DNA of 5,568 bases from contig PKYU01000387.1 of the NCBI GenBank assembly GCA_003132765.1, positions 1,676-7,243 of the forward strand, written 5' to 3'. The first letter of the stretch is position 1, and every line of letters begins with the position of its first letter. Below, piece after piece: positions 5,375-5,568 of the stretch. The notes below the pieces were generated by a model. The model ran no database searches, was not told the DNA's origin, and saw only the letters and a program-made list of their open reading frames with translations. This DNA comes from Chitinophagaceae bacterium. Its GTDB lineage: Bacteria; Bacteroidota; Bacteroidia; Chitinophagales; Chitinophagaceae. A program made the translations under genes and the position numbers.

Positions 5375-5433
5375 TAATTGGTCTTGTGAATTCTAAAAAA
5401 CAAGTCATTTTAAATAAATCAATTCACCAATTA
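5375..5433 (+). other. long imperfect stem in the leader of the DUF2892 gene
   Basis: TAATTGG (5375-5381) and TGAATT (5387-5392) are together complementary to AATTCACCAATTA (5421-5433). This gives 13 base pairs with a 5-base bulge TCTTG on the left side and a 28-base loop. The stem ends 14 bases before the ATG, so it could affect translation or RNA stability, or be an operator. It is not a recognised riboswitch. Confidence 0.4.
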
Positions 5434-5447
5434 TTAAATAAAATTTT

Positions 5448-5568
5448 ATGAAAAGTAATGTAGGTAAAACAGATAAAACTATAAGAATAGCTTTAGGCAT
5501 CATCATTGCGGGCGCTGGTATTTATTTCAAATCTTGGTGGGGTCTCGTTGCGCTGATTCCACTTATTA
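5448..5568 (+). CDS. YgaP-like DUF2892 membrane protein, N-terminal part (runs off right edge)
   Basis: ATG at 5448-5450 opens a frame of 40 codons that is still open at the right edge. It encodes MKSNVGKTDKTIRIALGIII, then AGAGIYFKSWWGLVALIPLI. The pattern N-V-G-x-x-D-x-x-I-R-x-x-L-G followed by a hydrophobic helix, then G-x-Y-F-x-S-W-W-G-L-x-x-L-I-P-L, is characteristic of the DUF2892/YgaP transmembrane family: small two-helix inner-membrane proteins, sometimes fused or linked to rhodanese domains. The C-terminal part, where a CPxY motif is often found, lies outside the window. There is no Shine-Dalgarno; the leader ATTAAATAAAATTTT is AT-only. Its role is unknown; neighbours suggest a stress setting. 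Confidence 0.85.
   Translation, partial: MKSNVGKTDKTIRIALGIIIAGAGIYFKSWWGLVALIPLI

Overview
The window is AT-rich (roughly a third G+C by eye). Most starts have an AT-only leader instead of a Shine-Dalgarno sequence. Together with the gene families this points to a Bacteroidota chromosome, probably of the Sphingobacteria/Chitinophaga/Cytophaga kind. The phylum is an inference from style and families, not from a marker gene.

Layout, left to right. (1) The N-terminal 83 codons of a TerB-like protein leave the left edge on the minus strand (1-249). (2) After a 191-base gap with a doubtful micro-ORF comes a minus-strand IS200-type HUH/Y1 transposase (441-899). It is bracketed by a 19/21-matching inverted repeat, at 427-447 and 907-927. 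(3) Next is a short protein that resembles the bacterial eRF1-like/host-attachment family (1053-1460, minus). (4) The core is a minus-strand stress cluster read from about 4530 leftwards: a two-domain universal stress protein (3653-4495), a membrane site-2-protease-like protein with C-terminal CBS domains (2493-3614), and a second two-domain universal stress protein (1594-2448). Gaps are only 38 and 44 bases, so these three look like one operon; the eRF1-like gene may be its distal member. (5) A divergent intergenic region (4496-4782) carries several palindromes, including one with the half-sites and 4-base spacing of a Crp/Fnr-family box. (6) To the right, on the plus strand, are a small coiled-coil protein (4783-5160), a 287-base non-coding stretch with a REP-like hairpin and a long 5'UTR stem, and the start of a YgaP-like (DUF2892) membrane protein that runs off the right edge.

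Pairs of Usp proteins, an S2P-CBS protein, an eRF1-like protein, TerB-like and DUF2892 proteins suggest a general stress or low-oxygen region. The Fnr-like palindrome would fit such control, but that link is inference.

The most notable point is that the site-2-protease-like protein has HELAT in place of the HExxH zinc motif. The second zinc-binding histidine is lost although the rest of the fold motifs are kept, so this is either a pseudoprotease or a local sequence error. The second is the symmetric repeat pair around the solitary Y1 transposase, together with a separate REP-like hairpin at 5201-5214.
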